Shown here: positions 8,745 to 18,116 of the stretch, in pieces
Numbering within the stretch: position 1 is the first letter of the stretch
Layout: the number at the start of each line of letters is the position of its first letter
Source of the DNA: Pseudomonas gingeri
GTDB lineage: Bacteria; Pseudomonadota; Gammaproteobacteria; Pseudomonadales; Pseudomonadaceae
DNA length: 64,000 nt
Reading direction: 5' to 3'
Assembly: GCF_013386165.1 (NCBI RefSeq)
Contig: NZ_JACAOS010000015.1
Coordinates: 62,001 to 126,000 of the forward strand
Program-made: the position numbers and the translations under genes
Notes under the pieces: generated by a model
Database searches by the model: none
Told to the model about the DNA's origin: nothing
The model's input: the letters and a program-made list of their open reading frames with translations, nothing else

Positions 8745-10093
8745 GACCGATCCTCCAGATGAACCGTTGCCTTCAGATGTTCCCGTGGCAACAGCAGCGA
8801 TGCCACCGCCACCACCTGCCGTACGCTCTTGCTCGCACCACCACCGCCTGACGGGCCGTTGGTGTACAGGGTTTCCACTTCATTGCCGACGCGCAGCGCA
8901 TCGGCTCGATCGGCACAACGCGCCGCCACCCGCAAACGTACTTCCCAGGGCTCGCCCTGCCCTCGCGTGCTCAGCGCTTCGCCATAGAGGGCATCGACAC
9001 CCATCAACTCCGCACGGACTTCCTCGGCCTTTACACCGATGATGTCCAGGCGCCGCAAGACAATCTCCCGCGCCAAACTTGCGCGGGCCAGGGCACCCGG
9101 ACCGCCATAGGACATTTGCCCCTCACCGATCCAGCCATCCAGATACCCCACCGAGACCTTCAAGGTGTCCGTGCGCCGGTGCCCGTCCGCGCCCCACACG
9201 CCGACACGGTTCACGTCTTCCTCGACAAAACCCACCCCCTGGAAGTCCGCGATGACATCCGGCGTCAGGTAGGCCGCCGGGTCATGCACTTCATACAGCA
9301 ACTGCTCGGTACAGGTGGCAGCGTCCACCCGCCCGCCGCTGCCGGCGACCTTGGTGATGGTCGCCCGCCCCTCGGCATCCACTTCGGCCAGGGGAAAGCC
9401 CAGGTGTGCCAGATCCGGCACCTCCTTGACGCCCGGATCGGCAAAGTAACCACCGGTAATCTGCCCCGCACACTCCAGCAGATGACCGATCAAGGTGCCA
9501 CGGCCCAGGCGCGGCCAATCGTCCGCCGCCCAACCGAACTCGAAACATTGCGGCGCGAGAAACAGCGACGGATCAGCCACCCGGCCAGTGATCACCACAT
9601 CGGCATCGGCCGCCAGGGCCTGGACGATGCCTTCAGCGCCCAGGTAGGCATTGGCGGAAACCAGCCGGTCGCCCAACTGCTCGACCCGCAAGCCGTTGTC
9701 CAGCAAACGGCTCGGCTCGGCATGCAGCACCTCAAGCACATCGTCGCCAGTCACCGCCGCCACCTTGAGCCCTGGCAAACCCAATTCAACGGCGATCCGC
9801 CGGACCTCCCGCGCGGCGGCCAGGGGATTGGCCGCGCCCATATTGGTGATGATCCGCAGACGCCGCGCGTTACCGCCGACAAAGGGCAGCACCCGCTCCA
9901 TCCGCTCCCGCAGCAAGGGGTCATACCCGGCCTCGGGGTCACTGAGCCGAGCCTGTTGCGCCAGGGCGATGGTCCGTTCAGCCAGGCATTCGAACACCAG
10001 GTAATCCAGTTCGCCCTTGGCCGCCAGTTCCACCGCCGGTTCAATGCGGTCGCCCGAATAGCCGGCGCCGGAGCCAATACGCAAGGTTTTCAT
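8741..10093 (-). CDS. AtuA/DUF1446 family protein
   Basis: 450 residues from the ATG at 10093 (MKTLRIGSGAGYSGD), which has GAGGGA upstream; an in-frame ATG at 10108 is the alternative. The sequence follows the AtuA family throughout: ITNMGAANPLAAAREV near residue 80, VITGRVADPSLFLAP near 175, and SYGGPGALARA near 330. AtuA is needed for acyclic terpene utilisation in Pseudomonas, but the family is broad and occurs with other carboxylic acid pathways. The neighbour here is a CitMHS transporter, which suggests a polycarboxylate or hydroxy acid substrate rather than a terpene. That is inference. Confidence 0.8.
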   Translation of the reverse strand: MKTLRIGSGAGYSGDRIEPAVELAAKGELDYLVFECLAERTIALAQQARLSDPEAGYDPLLRERMERVLPFVGGNARRLRIITNMGAANPLAAAREVRRIAVELGLPGLKVAAVTGDDVLEVLHAEPSRLLDNGLRVEQLGDRLVSANAYLGAEGIVQALAADADVVITGRVADPSLFLAPQCFEFGWAADDWPRLGRGTLIGHLLECAGQITGGYFADPGVKEVPDLAHLGFPLAEVDAEGRATITKVAGSGGRVDAATCTEQLLYEVHDPAAYLTPDVIADFQGVGFVEEDVNRVGVWGADGHRRTDTLKVSVGYLDGWIGEGQMSYGGPGALARASLAREIVLRRLDIIGVKAEEVRAELMGVDALYGEALSTRGQGEPWEVRLRVAARCADRADALRVGNEVETLYTNGPSGGGGASKSVRQVVAVASLLLPREHLKATVHLEDRS

Positions 10094-10109
10094 CGCAAGG
10101 TCCCTCATT

Positions 10110-11402
10110 TCAAAAGATGCCCAGGAGCAGCGCCGTCAGGGTCATCAGCACCGAAGCGGCAAGCAGGAAAGGAATGGTGAAACGCTGGTGATCGGCCAGT
10201 TCGATCTTGCACAGGCCCACCAGCAAAAAGGTCGCGGGGGTCAGCGGGCTGACCGGGAAGCCGGTGGTGTGCACCCCCAGCAAGGACGCCTGGGCCACCT
10301 GCAAGGGCTCCACGCCCAAGGCTTTGCCGACCTCGGCGATCACCGGCATCACCCCGAAATAGAACGAGTCCGGATCGAACAACAGGCTCAGCGGCATCGA
10401 CAGGAAACCCACCACCGCCGGAATCAACTTGCCATGGCCGGCCGGAATCTGCGCCACCGCCACTTCGGCCATGGCCTTGAGCATGCCGGTGCCCTGCATG
10501 ATCCCGGTAAAGACCCCGGCCGCCAGGAGGATGCTGGCCATGGTCAAGGCAGTCTTGGCATGGGCATCGATACGGGCGCGCTGGGCGTCGACATTCGGGT
10601 AGTTGAGGCACAGTGCGACCACTGTGCCGAGCATGAACATCACCACCGGGTCGACCCAGCCGGCGATCATCACCGCCATCACCAGCACCGTCAGCAGCAG
10701 GTTGGCCCAGAACAGCCGTGGACGGCGCAGGGCTTCTTCCTCTGCACTGATCACCCGGCTCGGCACACTGCCCGTGGCCAGACCGGCGCCCAGGCCCAGG
10801 CGCCGCTCCTCACGCCGGCCCAACCACCAGGCACAGGCGAAAACAAACAGCAAGCCGACGATCTGCACCGGAATCAATGGCTGGAACAGGTCCGCCACCG
10901 GCACGTGCAAGGCCGCCGACGAGCGCAACACCGGACCGGTCCAGGGCAGAAAATTCACCCCGGCGGCCATCGCCGCGACACAGGCCAGGATCCGTCGGTC
11001 GATACCCAGCCGCGTATACAGCGGCAACATCGCCGGGATCGTCACCAGGAAGGTCACCGCCCCGGAGCCATCCAGGTGCACCAACAACGCCAGCAGGGCG
11101 GTGCCCATGACAATCCGCGTGGGCCGCGTGCCCACCGTGCGCAAGATGCGGTCGATGATCGGGTCAAGCATGCCGGCATCGGTCATCACCCCGAAGAACA
11201 GGATGGCGAACACGAACATGCCCACCACCGGGGCGACGTTCTTGATGCCGGTGACGATAAAGGCACTGGTTTGCAGACCGAACCCGCCGAGCAGCGCGGC
11301 CAGGATCGGTAAGGCGATCAAGGCGACCAGGGGCGAGAGGCGCTTGCTCATGACAGCCGCAAGCAGACAGACGATGGTGATGACACCCAACGTGGCGAGC
11401 AT
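10110..11402 (-). CDS. CitMHS family citrate-type transporter
   Basis: 430 residues with about twelve hydrophobic segments and no cleavable signal. Features of the CitMHS (metal-citrate:proton symporter) family include an early helix with [16 protein letters not shown], the segment [23 protein letters not shown] and a C-terminal half repeating this layout. It probably imports citrate or a similar di- or tricarboxylate across the inner membrane. First gene of the operon leading to the AtuA-like pair, with a 16-base gap. The divergent LysR gene at 11515 is the likely regulator, with citrate-like inducer. Confidence 0.85.
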   Translation of the reverse strand: MLATLGVITIVCLLAAVMSKRLSPLVALIALPILAALLGGFGLQTSAFIVTGIKNVAPVVGMFVFAILFFGVMTDAGMLDPIIDRILRTVGTRPTRIVMGTALLALLVHLDGSGAVTFLVTIPAMLPLYTRLGIDRRILACVAAMAAGVNFLPWTGPVLRSSAALHVPVADLFQPLIPVQIVGLLFVFACAWWLGRREERRLGLGAGLATGSVPSRVISAEEEALRRPRLFWANLLLTVLVMAVMIAGWVDPVVMFMLGTVVALCLNYPNVDAQRARIDAHAKTALTMASILLAAGVFTGIMQGTGMLKAMAEVAVAQIPAGHGKLIPAVVGFLSMPLSLLFDPDSFYFGVMPVIAEVGKALGVEPLQVAQASLLGVHTTGFPVSPLTPATFLLVGLCKIELADHQRFTIPFLLAASVLMTLTALLLGIF

Positions 11403-11514
11403 GGAAAGACTCCGGGGCCGCTCAACGGCGGACAGTTATTGTTTTCCCCAGTATTGGAAGGCGGTTAAGCTTTGTAAATTGGAATGTTCACCGCCATGCA
11501 TTCGGAAAAACAGA

Positions 11515-12414
11515 ATGAAGAACGCCGTCCAACATATTCGCGCCTTCCTCACGGTTGTCCAGACCGGCAGCTTCGCCCGCGCCGCCGTCCTGCTGCACCT
11601 TTCGCCCTCGGCGCTGACGGTGCAGGTCCAGCAATTGGAAGAGTGGCTCGGCGTCACCCTGCTGGAGCGCAGCCCCCGTCAGGTCAGCCTGACCGCTGCC
11701 GGTCAGCAGGCCCGTGGGCCCATGGAAAAGCTGCTGCTGGACCTGGACAACATCGTCAGCGGTTCCCGCGACCTGGCCAGCCTGCACCGGGGCGTGGTGA
11801 CCCTGGCCGCCTTGCCGTCGATCTGCTCCGGCGCCCTGCCACCCTTGCTCAAGCAATTTCGTCAGGCCTTTCCCGGTATCGAAATCCGCCTGCGGGACGT
11901 GGTCGCCCAGCGCATCGACAGCCTGGTGCGGGAGAATGAAGTGGACTTCGGACTGGGGGTACGGGCCCGGCTCAACCATGGCCTGGACTTTGAAGTGGTG
12001 ATGGTCGATCGTCTGTGCCTGTTCCTGCCCGATGAACACCCGCTGGCGCGCCAGGCAACGGTCAGCCTGGCGGACCTGAGCGGCCAGCCGATGATCCTGA
12101 CCGGGCGCGACAGCAGCGTGCGCGAACGGGTCGAGCAACTGTTCGACGAGCAAGGCCTGACGCTGGTGCCGGGGCTGGAAGCCAACTATATGTCCACGGT
12201 CCTGGCTCTGGTGCGCCAGGGCCTGGGCATGGCGTTGCTGCCGGAGTCGGCGGATGACGGCCAGAGCGGCCTGCAAAAACGCCCGGTGGCACACCCCGAT
12301 GTCAGCCGGGAAATCGGCCTGATCCGCCGCAGCGGCCAACCCCTGTCACCCGCCGCGACGCGGTTCGTCGCCTTGATACGGGAACAGTTGGGCCCTGCCC
12401 GGCTCCCGGATTGA
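11515..12414 (+). CDS. LysR-type regulator of the CitMHS/AtuA operon
   Basis: 299 residues from the ATG at 11515 (MKNAVQHIRAFLTVVQTGSF). A very long open frame continues upstream antisense to the transporter, but only this start gives a normal LysR protein. The winged helix covers residues 3-60 (FARAAVLLHLSPSALTVQV), followed by a two-lobed effector domain. It is divergent from the CitMHS transporter with about 110 bases between the starts; a TTCC-N8-GGAA dyad at 11444-11459 may be part of the operator. Target and inducer are inferred from position. Confidence 0.85.
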   Translation: MKNAVQHIRAFLTVVQTGSFARAAVLLHLSPSALTVQVQQLEEWLGVTLLERSPRQVSLTAAGQQARGPMEKLLLDLDNIVSGSRDLASLHRGVVTLAALPSICSGALPPLLKQFRQAFPGIEIRLRDVVAQRIDSLVRENEVDFGLGVRARLNHGLDFEVVMVDRLCLFLPDEHPLARQATVSLADLSGQPMILTGRDSSVRERVEQLFDEQGLTLVPGLEANYMSTVLALVRQGLGMALLPESADDGQSGLQKRPVAHPDVSREIGLIRRSGQPLSPAATRFVALIREQLGPARLPD

Positions 12415-12456
12415 ACCCGTGCTCAACGCCAGGCGCACAAAAGGGCATCTGGCCGC

Positions 12457-13386
12457 CTAGAAGGTCAGTGAATGCTTGCGATCCAGGCTTTCGCCAAAAC
12501 CACGGATGACCTCCAGCAGCGACTTGACCCGCAGCGGCAGGCTCCCCGCCGGATAGACCGCATGCATCTGCGGGTTCTCGCCGCTGCTGGAGGTCAGTTT
12601 GTACTCGGGGCAGACCCGGACCAGGCGCCCCGCCTCGACCTCGGGTTCTGCCAGCCAGTCCGCCAGGCGGGCAATGCCGACACCCGCCAGGGCCGCATGG
12701 AACACCGCCGCACCGGAGCTGAAGCGAAACTTCGGATGCACCCGAAAGCTGATGGCCTGCTCGTCACCGCGAAAATTCCACTCTTTGAGAATTCGCGGCG
12801 CCGTATGCAGGATCAACGAATGGGCCTCCAATGCCTCGATGGAATCGGGCATTCCGCGCCGCTCCAGATACCCGGGGCTGGCATACAGGTAACGGGAATA
12901 ACTCCAGAGCGGAAAGCCGATCAGGTCACTGGATTGCGGAAACGCACCGCGAATCGAAAAGTCCAACTTGCTCTTGGCCGGATCGATGGTTTCATCGGTG
13001 AAAATCACATCGACGTTCACGTCCGGATAATGCTCGCAGTATTGCGCGATCAGCCGGGGCAATACCCCGTGCCCGAGAAACTCGGGGGCGGAAAAGCGAA
13101 TCCAGCCGTGGGCCAGGCCGCTGAGACCGGACAGGTCCTCATCCGCATCACGTTGCAGATCCAGCATTTTGTAAGCATGGGGCAAGAAGCGTTCACCGGC
13201 CTCGGTGAGGCTCACGGCATTCGACGAACGATTGAACAGCTTGACCCCGGCGCTTTCCTCGAGGGCCTGCACCGCACGGGTCAAGGAGCTGGGCGAGCGT
13301 CCCAGGGTACGGGCCGCGGCGACGAAGCTACGCTTACGTGCCACCGTCGCAAAGGCTTCCAGCTCCCCCAACATATCCAGGGCCAT
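12457..13386 (-). CDS. LysR-type regulator next to hydroxylase cluster
   Basis: 309 residues. The N-terminal winged helix reads LGELEAFATVARKRSFVAAARTLG...SSLTRAVQALE, followed by a LysR substrate-binding domain. The ATG at 13386 is 112 bases from the divergent GTG of the 2-oxoglutarate oxygenase. The intergenic region has a perfect 13-base palindrome at 13411-13423. The likely target is the oxygenase-exporter-YbaK operon, with autoregulation. The effector is unknown, but by the logic of the cluster it could be an amino acid. Confidence 0.87.
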   Translation of the reverse strand: MALDMLGELEAFATVARKRSFVAAARTLGRSPSSLTRAVQALEESAGVKLFNRSSNAVSLTEAGERFLPHAYKMLDLQRDADEDLSGLSGLAHGWIRFSAPEFLGHGVLPRLIAQYCEHYPDVNVDVIFTDETIDPAKSKLDFSIRGAFPQSSDLIGFPLWSYSRYLYASPGYLERRGMPDSIEALEAHSLILHTAPRILKEWNFRGDEQAISFRVHPKFRFSSGAAVFHAALAGVGIARLADWLAEPEVEAGRLVRVCPEYKLTSSSGENPQMHAVYPAGSLPLRVKSLLEVIRGFGESLDRKHSLTF

Positions 13387-13410
13387 TTGCCCACCTCATT
13401 GCATTTTTCA

Positions 13411-13423
13411 CAATGCGGCATTG
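13411..13423. promoter_or_regulatory. Palindrome, candidate LysR operator
   Basis: CAATGC-G-GCATTG is a perfect palindrome midway between the divergent LysR and oxygenase genes. A further TTGCA repeat lies a few bases on either side. The placement fits an autoregulatory LysR site; binding is not shown. Confidence 0.4.
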
Positions 13424-13497
13424 CAACACAAAAAAGGCCCTTCCGTTAGCCTTCCCGTTCAACCCACAGGGACGTAGGCAAACAGGAGCAAACGGAC

Positions 13498-14583
13498 GTG
13501 TCAAAGCTGGATGAAATAGTCGGGAAATCTGCGGCACTTATTGGCGAAGAAATTCGTGAATGGCTGGGGAAAAAATCCGCGACCTCGACCCGCCAAGGGA
13601 TACCGCAGATTCATCTATCCCTCGACGAGCAGCGCACCCTGCACGCCGGCCTGGCGTCGCTGGCCGTGACCGACAGCGCCTCGGGCATCAGCCACATGCC
13701 GGCCCTGGGTCAGTTGCTGGAGAGCACCCTGGGCAACGAGAAGCTCCAGCAACTGCGCGACTTCCCCAAGAGCCGTGAGGTGGCGATGATCGTCAGGGGG
13801 CTGCCGGTGGACCTGCAGTTGCCAGCCACGCCCTACGACATGGCGCCGGGGATCGAGCAGCTGCCGGTTATGGCCGGGGCGATCCTGTCCGTGCTGCAAA
13901 CCCTGCAAACGCGTCCGGTGGCCTACGAAGGCGAAAGCGATGACACCGTGTTCCGCCATGTGTCACCCAAGCAGCAACGCGAGGGCGAAAAAAGCTCCTA
14001 TGGCTCACGCATGGACCTGGGCATGCATGTCGACAACCCGCACCTGCCCCTGGCCTGCGAACCCGTTGCGCAACTATCGGCCTGCCCGGAGTACTTGTCC
14101 CTGACCGGTTTGCGCTGCGAGCTGGACGTGCCGACGCGCATCGTCGCCATTGCCGACGTGTTGGCCATGCTGCCAGCCTCGGTCGAAGAAGAATTATCGC
14201 GTCCGCACTTCGCCATTCGCCGACCGGCCTCCTTCGGCAAACAAGGTAATGTGCTGGAAAACGTTCCCCTGCTCTACCGAAATGCCAGCGGTGGCCTGTA
14301 TTGCCGCTACAACAAGGCCAGTGTCGCCGCGACCTGCGCCAACGCGCAGTTTGCCCTGCAACTGTTCGCGGCGGCGGCCAATCATCCCGATGTCGTGCAC
14401 CACATTCTGCTGCAACCGGGGGACATGCTGATTTTCAAGAACCAGCAAACCTTGCATGCCCGGGACGGTTTCACCCCCCGCTACGACGGCCGCGACCGCT
14501 GGATGCTGCGCGTCTTCGGGGTCAACGATCCGGCACGCGTGGTGCCGCTGGACCCACACCAACCTTTCATCGTCAGAGCCTGA
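13498..14583 (+). CDS. Fe(II)/2-oxoglutarate oxygenase, amino acid hydroxylase-like
   Basis: 361 residues, GTG start at 13498 with AGGAG nine bases upstream. The closest family I can recognise is the clavaminate synthase-like group, which includes asparagine and arginine beta-hydroxylases. Iron ligands are visible: His and Asp in GMHVDNPH near residue 179, and the distal His in QTLHARDGF near 319, followed by the 2-oxoglutarate-binding Arg in DGRDRWMLRVFG. The region after the HxD motif (CPEYLSLTGLR) matches the family layout. It should hydroxylate or desaturate a free amino acid or close analogue. Its stop is four bases before the exporter gene, so they form an operon. The substrate is not known. 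Confidence 0.75.
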   Translation: MSKLDEIVGKSAALIGEEIREWLGKKSATSTRQGIPQIHLSLDEQRTLHAGLASLAVTDSASGISHMPALGQLLESTLGNEKLQQLRDFPKSREVAMIVRGLPVDLQLPATPYDMAPGIEQLPVMAGAILSVLQTLQTRPVAYEGESDDTVFRHVSPKQQREGEKSSYGSRMDLGMHVDNPHLPLACEPVAQLSACPEYLSLTGLRCELDVPTRIVAIADVLAMLPASVEEELSRPHFAIRRPASFGKQGNVLENVPLLYRNASGGLYCRYNKASVAATCANAQFALQLFAAAANHPDVVHHILLQPGDMLIFKNQQTLHARDGFTPRYDGRDRWMLRVFGVNDPARVVPLDPHQPFIVRA

Positions 14584-14587
14584 TTTC

Positions 14588-15352
14588 ATGGTCGATATTG
14601 TCATCCTTTGCGTGTTCGCCTTCTCCGCCGGTCTGATCGATGCGGCAGTGGGCGGCGGCGGACTGATCCAGATACCCGCACTGTTCAACGTGCTGCCCAC
14701 GGCAGCACCGGCAGCGCTACTGGGTACCAACAAGGTCGCGGCCGCCTGCGGCACCGCATTCGCGGCCCGGTCCTTCGTACGCAAGGTGGTGATCGACTGG
14801 AGCCTGGTGGTCCCCGCCGCCTGCGCGGCCTTTGCCATGGCCTTTTTCGGCGCGGCCACGGTATCGGCCGTGCCGCAGTCGGTGATCCGTCCGGCGGTGC
14901 TGGTGCTGATCGTACTGATGGCGATCTACACCTTCTGGAAAAAAGACTTCGGCGCCCTGCACAAACCCATGCGCATCGGCACCAAGGAAAAACTGCTGGC
15001 GATCGTGATCGGCGGTGCCATCGGTTTCTACGACGGGCTGTTCGGTCCCGGCACCGGCAGTTTCCTGATCTTCCTGTTTATCCGCTGCTTCGCCTTCGAC
15101 TTCCTGCACGCCTCGGCGTCAGCCAAGGTGGTGAACATTGCGACCAACGTCGCCGCGCTGATGTTCTTCATTCCGACGGGCAACGTGCTCTACCTGATCG
15201 CCATCCCCATGGCCGCCTTCAACATCCTCGGCGCACTGACCGGCACCTGGCTGGCAGTGCATAAGGGCGTACCCTTTGTCCGGGCGCTGTTCCTGGTGTT
15301 GCTGGTGATCCTGATCAGCAAACTGTCCTATGACCTGATTCTGCAAACCTGA
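14588..15352 (+). CDS. TSUP (TauE/SafE) family exporter
   Basis: 254 residues, ATG at 14588 four bases after the oxygenase stop. Seven to eight hydrophobic helices; the first reads AGLIDAAVGGGGLIQIPALF, the typical TSUP signature, and it recurs in the second half as GFYDGLFGPGTGSFLIF. TSUP proteins move small anions such as sulfite, sulfonates or organic acids across the inner membrane. In this operon it probably exports the product of the oxygenase or imports its substrate. Direction is inference. Confidence 0.85.
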   Translation: MVDIVILCVFAFSAGLIDAAVGGGGLIQIPALFNVLPTAAPAALLGTNKVAAACGTAFAARSFVRKVVIDWSLVVPAACAAFAMAFFGAATVSAVPQSVIRPAVLVLIVLMAIYTFWKKDFGALHKPMRIGTKEKLLAIVIGGAIGFYDGLFGPGTGSFLIFLFIRCFAFDFLHASASAKVVNIATNVAALMFFIPTGNVLYLIAIPMAAFNILGALTGTWLAVHKGVPFVRALFLVLLVILISKLSYDLILQT

Positions 15353-15376
15353 CCCTGTCAACCCGAGGAGAGCTCC

Positions 15377-15856
15377 ATGTATCCCATGTTCGATCGCCTG
15401 GTGGCGCTGCTGGATGACCGCGCCGCCTCCTACCGGGTGTTGATGCACGATGCCGAGGGCCAATCGGCACGGGTCGCCGAAATCCGTGGCACCGAACCGG
15501 GCCAGGGCGCCAAGGCCATGCTTTGTTCCCTCAAGGGGCAGGCCGAACCCTATGCCCTGGTGGTATTGCCGGGGGACCAGAAGCTCGACATGAAAAAAGT
15601 CGGTGCCGCCCTGGGCGGAAAAAAAGCCGAACTGGTGAAGCCCGAAACCGCCATGGAACTGACCGGCTGCCGGATCGGCGCCATTGCGCCTTTCGTCTTC
15701 GATGAGCGGATTCAATTGATCGTCGACCCGAGCCTGACCAGCCGCTACCGCGAAATTGCCTTCAATGCCGGCCGGCTGGACGCCTCGATGGTGCTCGATA
15801 CCCAGGATTACCTGGCCATTGCCCAGCCTCGGTTACTGGACGTCAGCCTGGCCTGA
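15377..15856 (+). CDS. YbaK/EbsC-type aminoacyl-tRNA deacylase
   Basis: 159 residues, ATG at 15377 with GAGGAGAG upstream. The protein is a single YbaK/ProRS-editing domain: early VLMHDAEGQSARVAEIRG, then AKAMLCSLKG, a VLPGDQKLDMKKVG segment carrying the conserved lysines, and a closing FVFDERIQLIVD. Such domains hydrolyse mischarged aminoacyl-tRNA, for example Ala-tRNAPro or Cys-tRNAPro. It follows the exporter by 24 bases and belongs to the same operon. An editing enzyme beside an amino acid hydroxylase suggests protection against mis-incorporation of the product. Confidence 0.85.
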   Translation: MYPMFDRLVALLDDRAASYRVLMHDAEGQSARVAEIRGTEPGQGAKAMLCSLKGQAEPYALVVLPGDQKLDMKKVGAALGGKKAELVKPETAMELTGCRIGAIAPFVFDERIQLIVDPSLTSRYREIAFNAGRLDASMVLDTQDYLAIAQPRLLDVSLA

Positions 15857-15966
15857 GGGAAGCACGCCGGCATTGGCCTGACGGTTTTAACCTTGAATGG
15901 CTCTTGCAAAGCCGATCCCGGCTACTTTGTAATGCTCGCTGAACACTGCACTGCGAGCCCTGCCCC

Positions 15967-16557
15967 GTGAAAAACCTGCAATTGCTGCAATCCCTTGAAG
16001 GCGAGCGGTTGCTGCTGCGCCCCCTTCAGCCCGACGATGCCGACGCCCTGGTGGCGGCCGCCCGGGATGGCGAACTGTGGAACCTGCCCTTCACCGTGGT
16101 GCCGGGACCCAATACGGTCGAGTCCTATCTGCGCAACGCCCTCACCGGCCGGGAAGCCGGAACGGTGATGCCGTTTGCCATCGTGATCAAGGCCAGCGGC
16201 GAAGTCATCGGCTCCACGCGGTTCTGGAAGATCGATCGCCAGTACCGCAAGCTGGAAATCGGCAGCACCTGGATCTCGACCCGCTGGCAAAAAAGCTTCG
16301 TCAACACCGAGGCCAAGTACCTGATGCTGCGCCATGCCTTCGAGGTGCTCGATTGCGTGCGCGTGCAATTCACCACTGACGAGATCAATGAAAAATCCCG
16401 GGCGGCGATTTTGCGCCTGGGTGCTCAGCAGGAGGGGATCGTGCGCAACGAAAGAATCATGCCGGACGGGCGCAAGCGCAACTCCGTACGCTTCAGCATC
16501 ATTGACGAAGAGTGGCCCGAGGTTCGTCAGGGACTGGAAAACAACCTGCATCGATAG
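15967..16557 (+). CDS. GNAT family N-acetyltransferase (RimJ/RimL-like)
   Basis: 196 residues, GTG start at 15967. The order of motifs fits RimJ/RimL-type GNAT enzymes: LEGERLLLRPLQPDDADAL, then IGSTRFWKIDRQYRKLEIGSTWI (motif with the beta strands), and NEKSRAAILRLGAQQEGIVRNERIMPDG near residue 140. The substrate may be an N-terminal amine or a small molecule. It stands alone after the YbaK gene with a 110-base gap. No signal peptide. Confidence 0.85.
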   Translation: MKNLQLLQSLEGERLLLRPLQPDDADALVAAARDGELWNLPFTVVPGPNTVESYLRNALTGREAGTVMPFAIVIKASGEVIGSTRFWKIDRQYRKLEIGSTWISTRWQKSFVNTEAKYLMLRHAFEVLDCVRVQFTTDEINEKSRAAILRLGAQQEGIVRNERIMPDGRKRNSVRFSIIDEEWPEVRQGLENNLHR

Positions 16558-16877
16558 CACCTGGAAGGCTTCCCAGGCCGCCAAAAGCAATCATGAAAAA
16601 ATATTCAGGGGCAGCCGGGAAAAGGTTCATTTATTCACCTTTAAACCATTGAAAATAATAGGTTTTAATTAAAAACGAATAAAACTTCTTTCACTGTGAG
16701 CATGGCGTTGGCTGGTTATATTTCTACCTGCTTCTTTGGTGAAACCTCTTCTTGGCCCGCGCTCTGTGCGGGCCTTTTTTTTGCCTGAAAAACGCGAAAA
16801 ACCACTGGGACAGGGATCGAACGTGTCAACGCAGCGGTCTAGGCTCTATACGAGATGAGCATCGCCTTCTCACCAGA
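16558..16877 (+). other. Intergenic stretch with AT-rich block and orphan terminator
   Basis: 320 bases without a gene. The centre (about 16600-16725) is far richer in A and T than the surroundings and has two small stems, AAAGGT/ACCTTT at about 16621-16642 and AAACC/GGTTT just after. It ends in a strong terminator at 16754. The stretch could encode a small RNA, or be the 3' UTR of the acetyltransferase gene. Confidence 0.45.
16754..16782 (+). terminator. Rho-independent terminator
   Basis: GGCCCGC-gctctgt-GCGGGCC forms a perfect seven-pair GC stem followed by eight T residues. It is nearly 200 bases after the acetyltransferase stop, farther than usual for that gene. Confidence 0.85.
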
Positions 16878-18083
16878 ATGAAGAGCCCGCCCTTGAAACC
16901 ACCACGCCCTGCCGCACGTAACCCCCTCCTGTCCAACCTGCGCAATGAGAAAATGGCCCGTTCGGCTCACGCCTATGTGCGCGGCAGTACGGTGCAGTTC
17001 TATGAGTGGTTGCACAGCCAGCGCGGCAGGCGCCTGCCCCAAGGCCCCAACGTGTGGATCTGCGGCGACTGTCATGCCGGCAACCTGGGCCCCACCGGGG
17101 ACCGTCACGGTGGCATCGATATCCATATTCGCGACCTCGACCAGACGGTGATCGGCAACCCCGTCCATGACCTGGTGCGCCTCGGCCTGTCCCTGGCCAC
17201 CGCCGCACGCGGTTCGGACCTGCCCGGCGTGACCACCGCGCGCATGCTCGAAGAGATGATGCTGGGCTATGAACAGGCCCTGCTGGATGAGACCGACCAT
17301 ACGCCCGAGCGACCGTCGCAGGTCAAGGCCGGCCTGCGGGACGCGGTCAAGCGTACCTGGAAGAACCTGGCCCGGGAGCGTATGGAGAACACCAAGCTGA
17401 CCCTGCCGATAGGGCGGCATTTCTGGCCCATGGCCCGTGACGAGAAAACCGCGATCAAGGCCTTGTGCGCCAGCGAGCAGATCCAGGCCCTGGTGACTTC
17501 GCTCAAAGGCCGCCCCAATGACGCCAGTGTCGAATTGCTCGACTGTGCCTACTGGGTCAAGGGTTGCAGCTCGCTGGGGTTGTTGCGCTACGCCGTCCTG
17601 CTGGGTGTCGGCGGGCATGACGAGCAGGATTATTGCCTGATCGACGTCAAGGAAGCCGTCGCCGCCGCGGCCCCACGCGGCGCCCATGTACACATGCCGC
17701 GGGACAACGCGCAACGGGTGGTCGAAGGCGCCCGGCATCTGTCTCCGGGCCTGGGAGAGCGGATGATCGCCACACGTTTTCTCGACCACGGGGTGTTCAT
17801 CCGGGAGCTGCTGCCCCAGGATCTCAAGCTGGAACTGGACACCCTCAATGAAACCGACGCCAAGCACGCGGCAGGTTATCTGGCTCGGGTGATCGGTATT
17901 GCCCATGCCCGGCAGATGGATGAAGCCACGCGTAAAAGCTGGCGGGCGGAGCTGCAGCTCAATCGCTCGAAAACCCTCGATGCGCCGTCCTGGTTATGGA
18001 CCAGCGTCGTACAGCTGGTGGGCAGCCATGAGCAGGGGTATCTGGAACATTGCCGACGTTATGCACTGGCAACGGCAAAATAA
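16878..18083 (+). CDS. DUF2252 family protein
   Basis: 401 residues from the ATG at 16878; the open frame extends upstream but without a good start. The sequence follows DUF2252: MARSAHAYVRGSTVQFYEWL near residue 25, then WICGDCHAGNLGP with a kinase-like His-x-Gly-Asn element, IDIHIRDLDQTVIGNPVHDLVRLGLSLA, and later VKGCSSLGLLRYAVLLGVG. These resemble the catalytic HxGN and DxD-like features of aminoglycoside-phosphotransferase-type kinases, so a kinase-like fold is plausible. No biochemical role is established for the family. Confidence 0.85.
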   Translation: MKSPPLKPPRPAARNPLLSNLRNEKMARSAHAYVRGSTVQFYEWLHSQRGRRLPQGPNVWICGDCHAGNLGPTGDRHGGIDIHIRDLDQTVIGNPVHDLVRLGLSLATAARGSDLPGVTTARMLEEMMLGYEQALLDETDHTPERPSQVKAGLRDAVKRTWKNLARERMENTKLTLPIGRHFWPMARDEKTAIKALCASEQIQALVTSLKGRPNDASVELLDCAYWVKGCSSLGLLRYAVLLGVGGHDEQDYCLIDVKEAVAAAAPRGAHVHMPRDNAQRVVEGARHLSPGLGERMIATRFLDHGVFIRELLPQDLKLELDTLNETDAKHAAGYLARVIGIAHARQMDEATRKSWRAELQLNRSKTLDAPSWLWTSVVQLVGSHEQGYLEHCRRYALATAK

Positions 18084-18103
18084 GCGTAGCCCGCAGGCTA
18101 CGC
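18084..18103. terminator. Hairpin between convergent genes
   Basis: GCGTAGCC-cgca-GGCTACGC is a perfect eight-pair stem just after the DUF2252 stop, before the convergent uppP stop at 18117. There is no T tract, so terminator strength is uncertain. Confidence 0.45.
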
Positions 18104-18116
18104 TCGGGCTTGTCGA

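Noticed and set aside
10603..11514. N-terminal extension of the LysR frame by 304 residues
   Set aside because: Antisense to the CitMHS transporter. LysR proteins start at the winged helix, matching ATG 11515.
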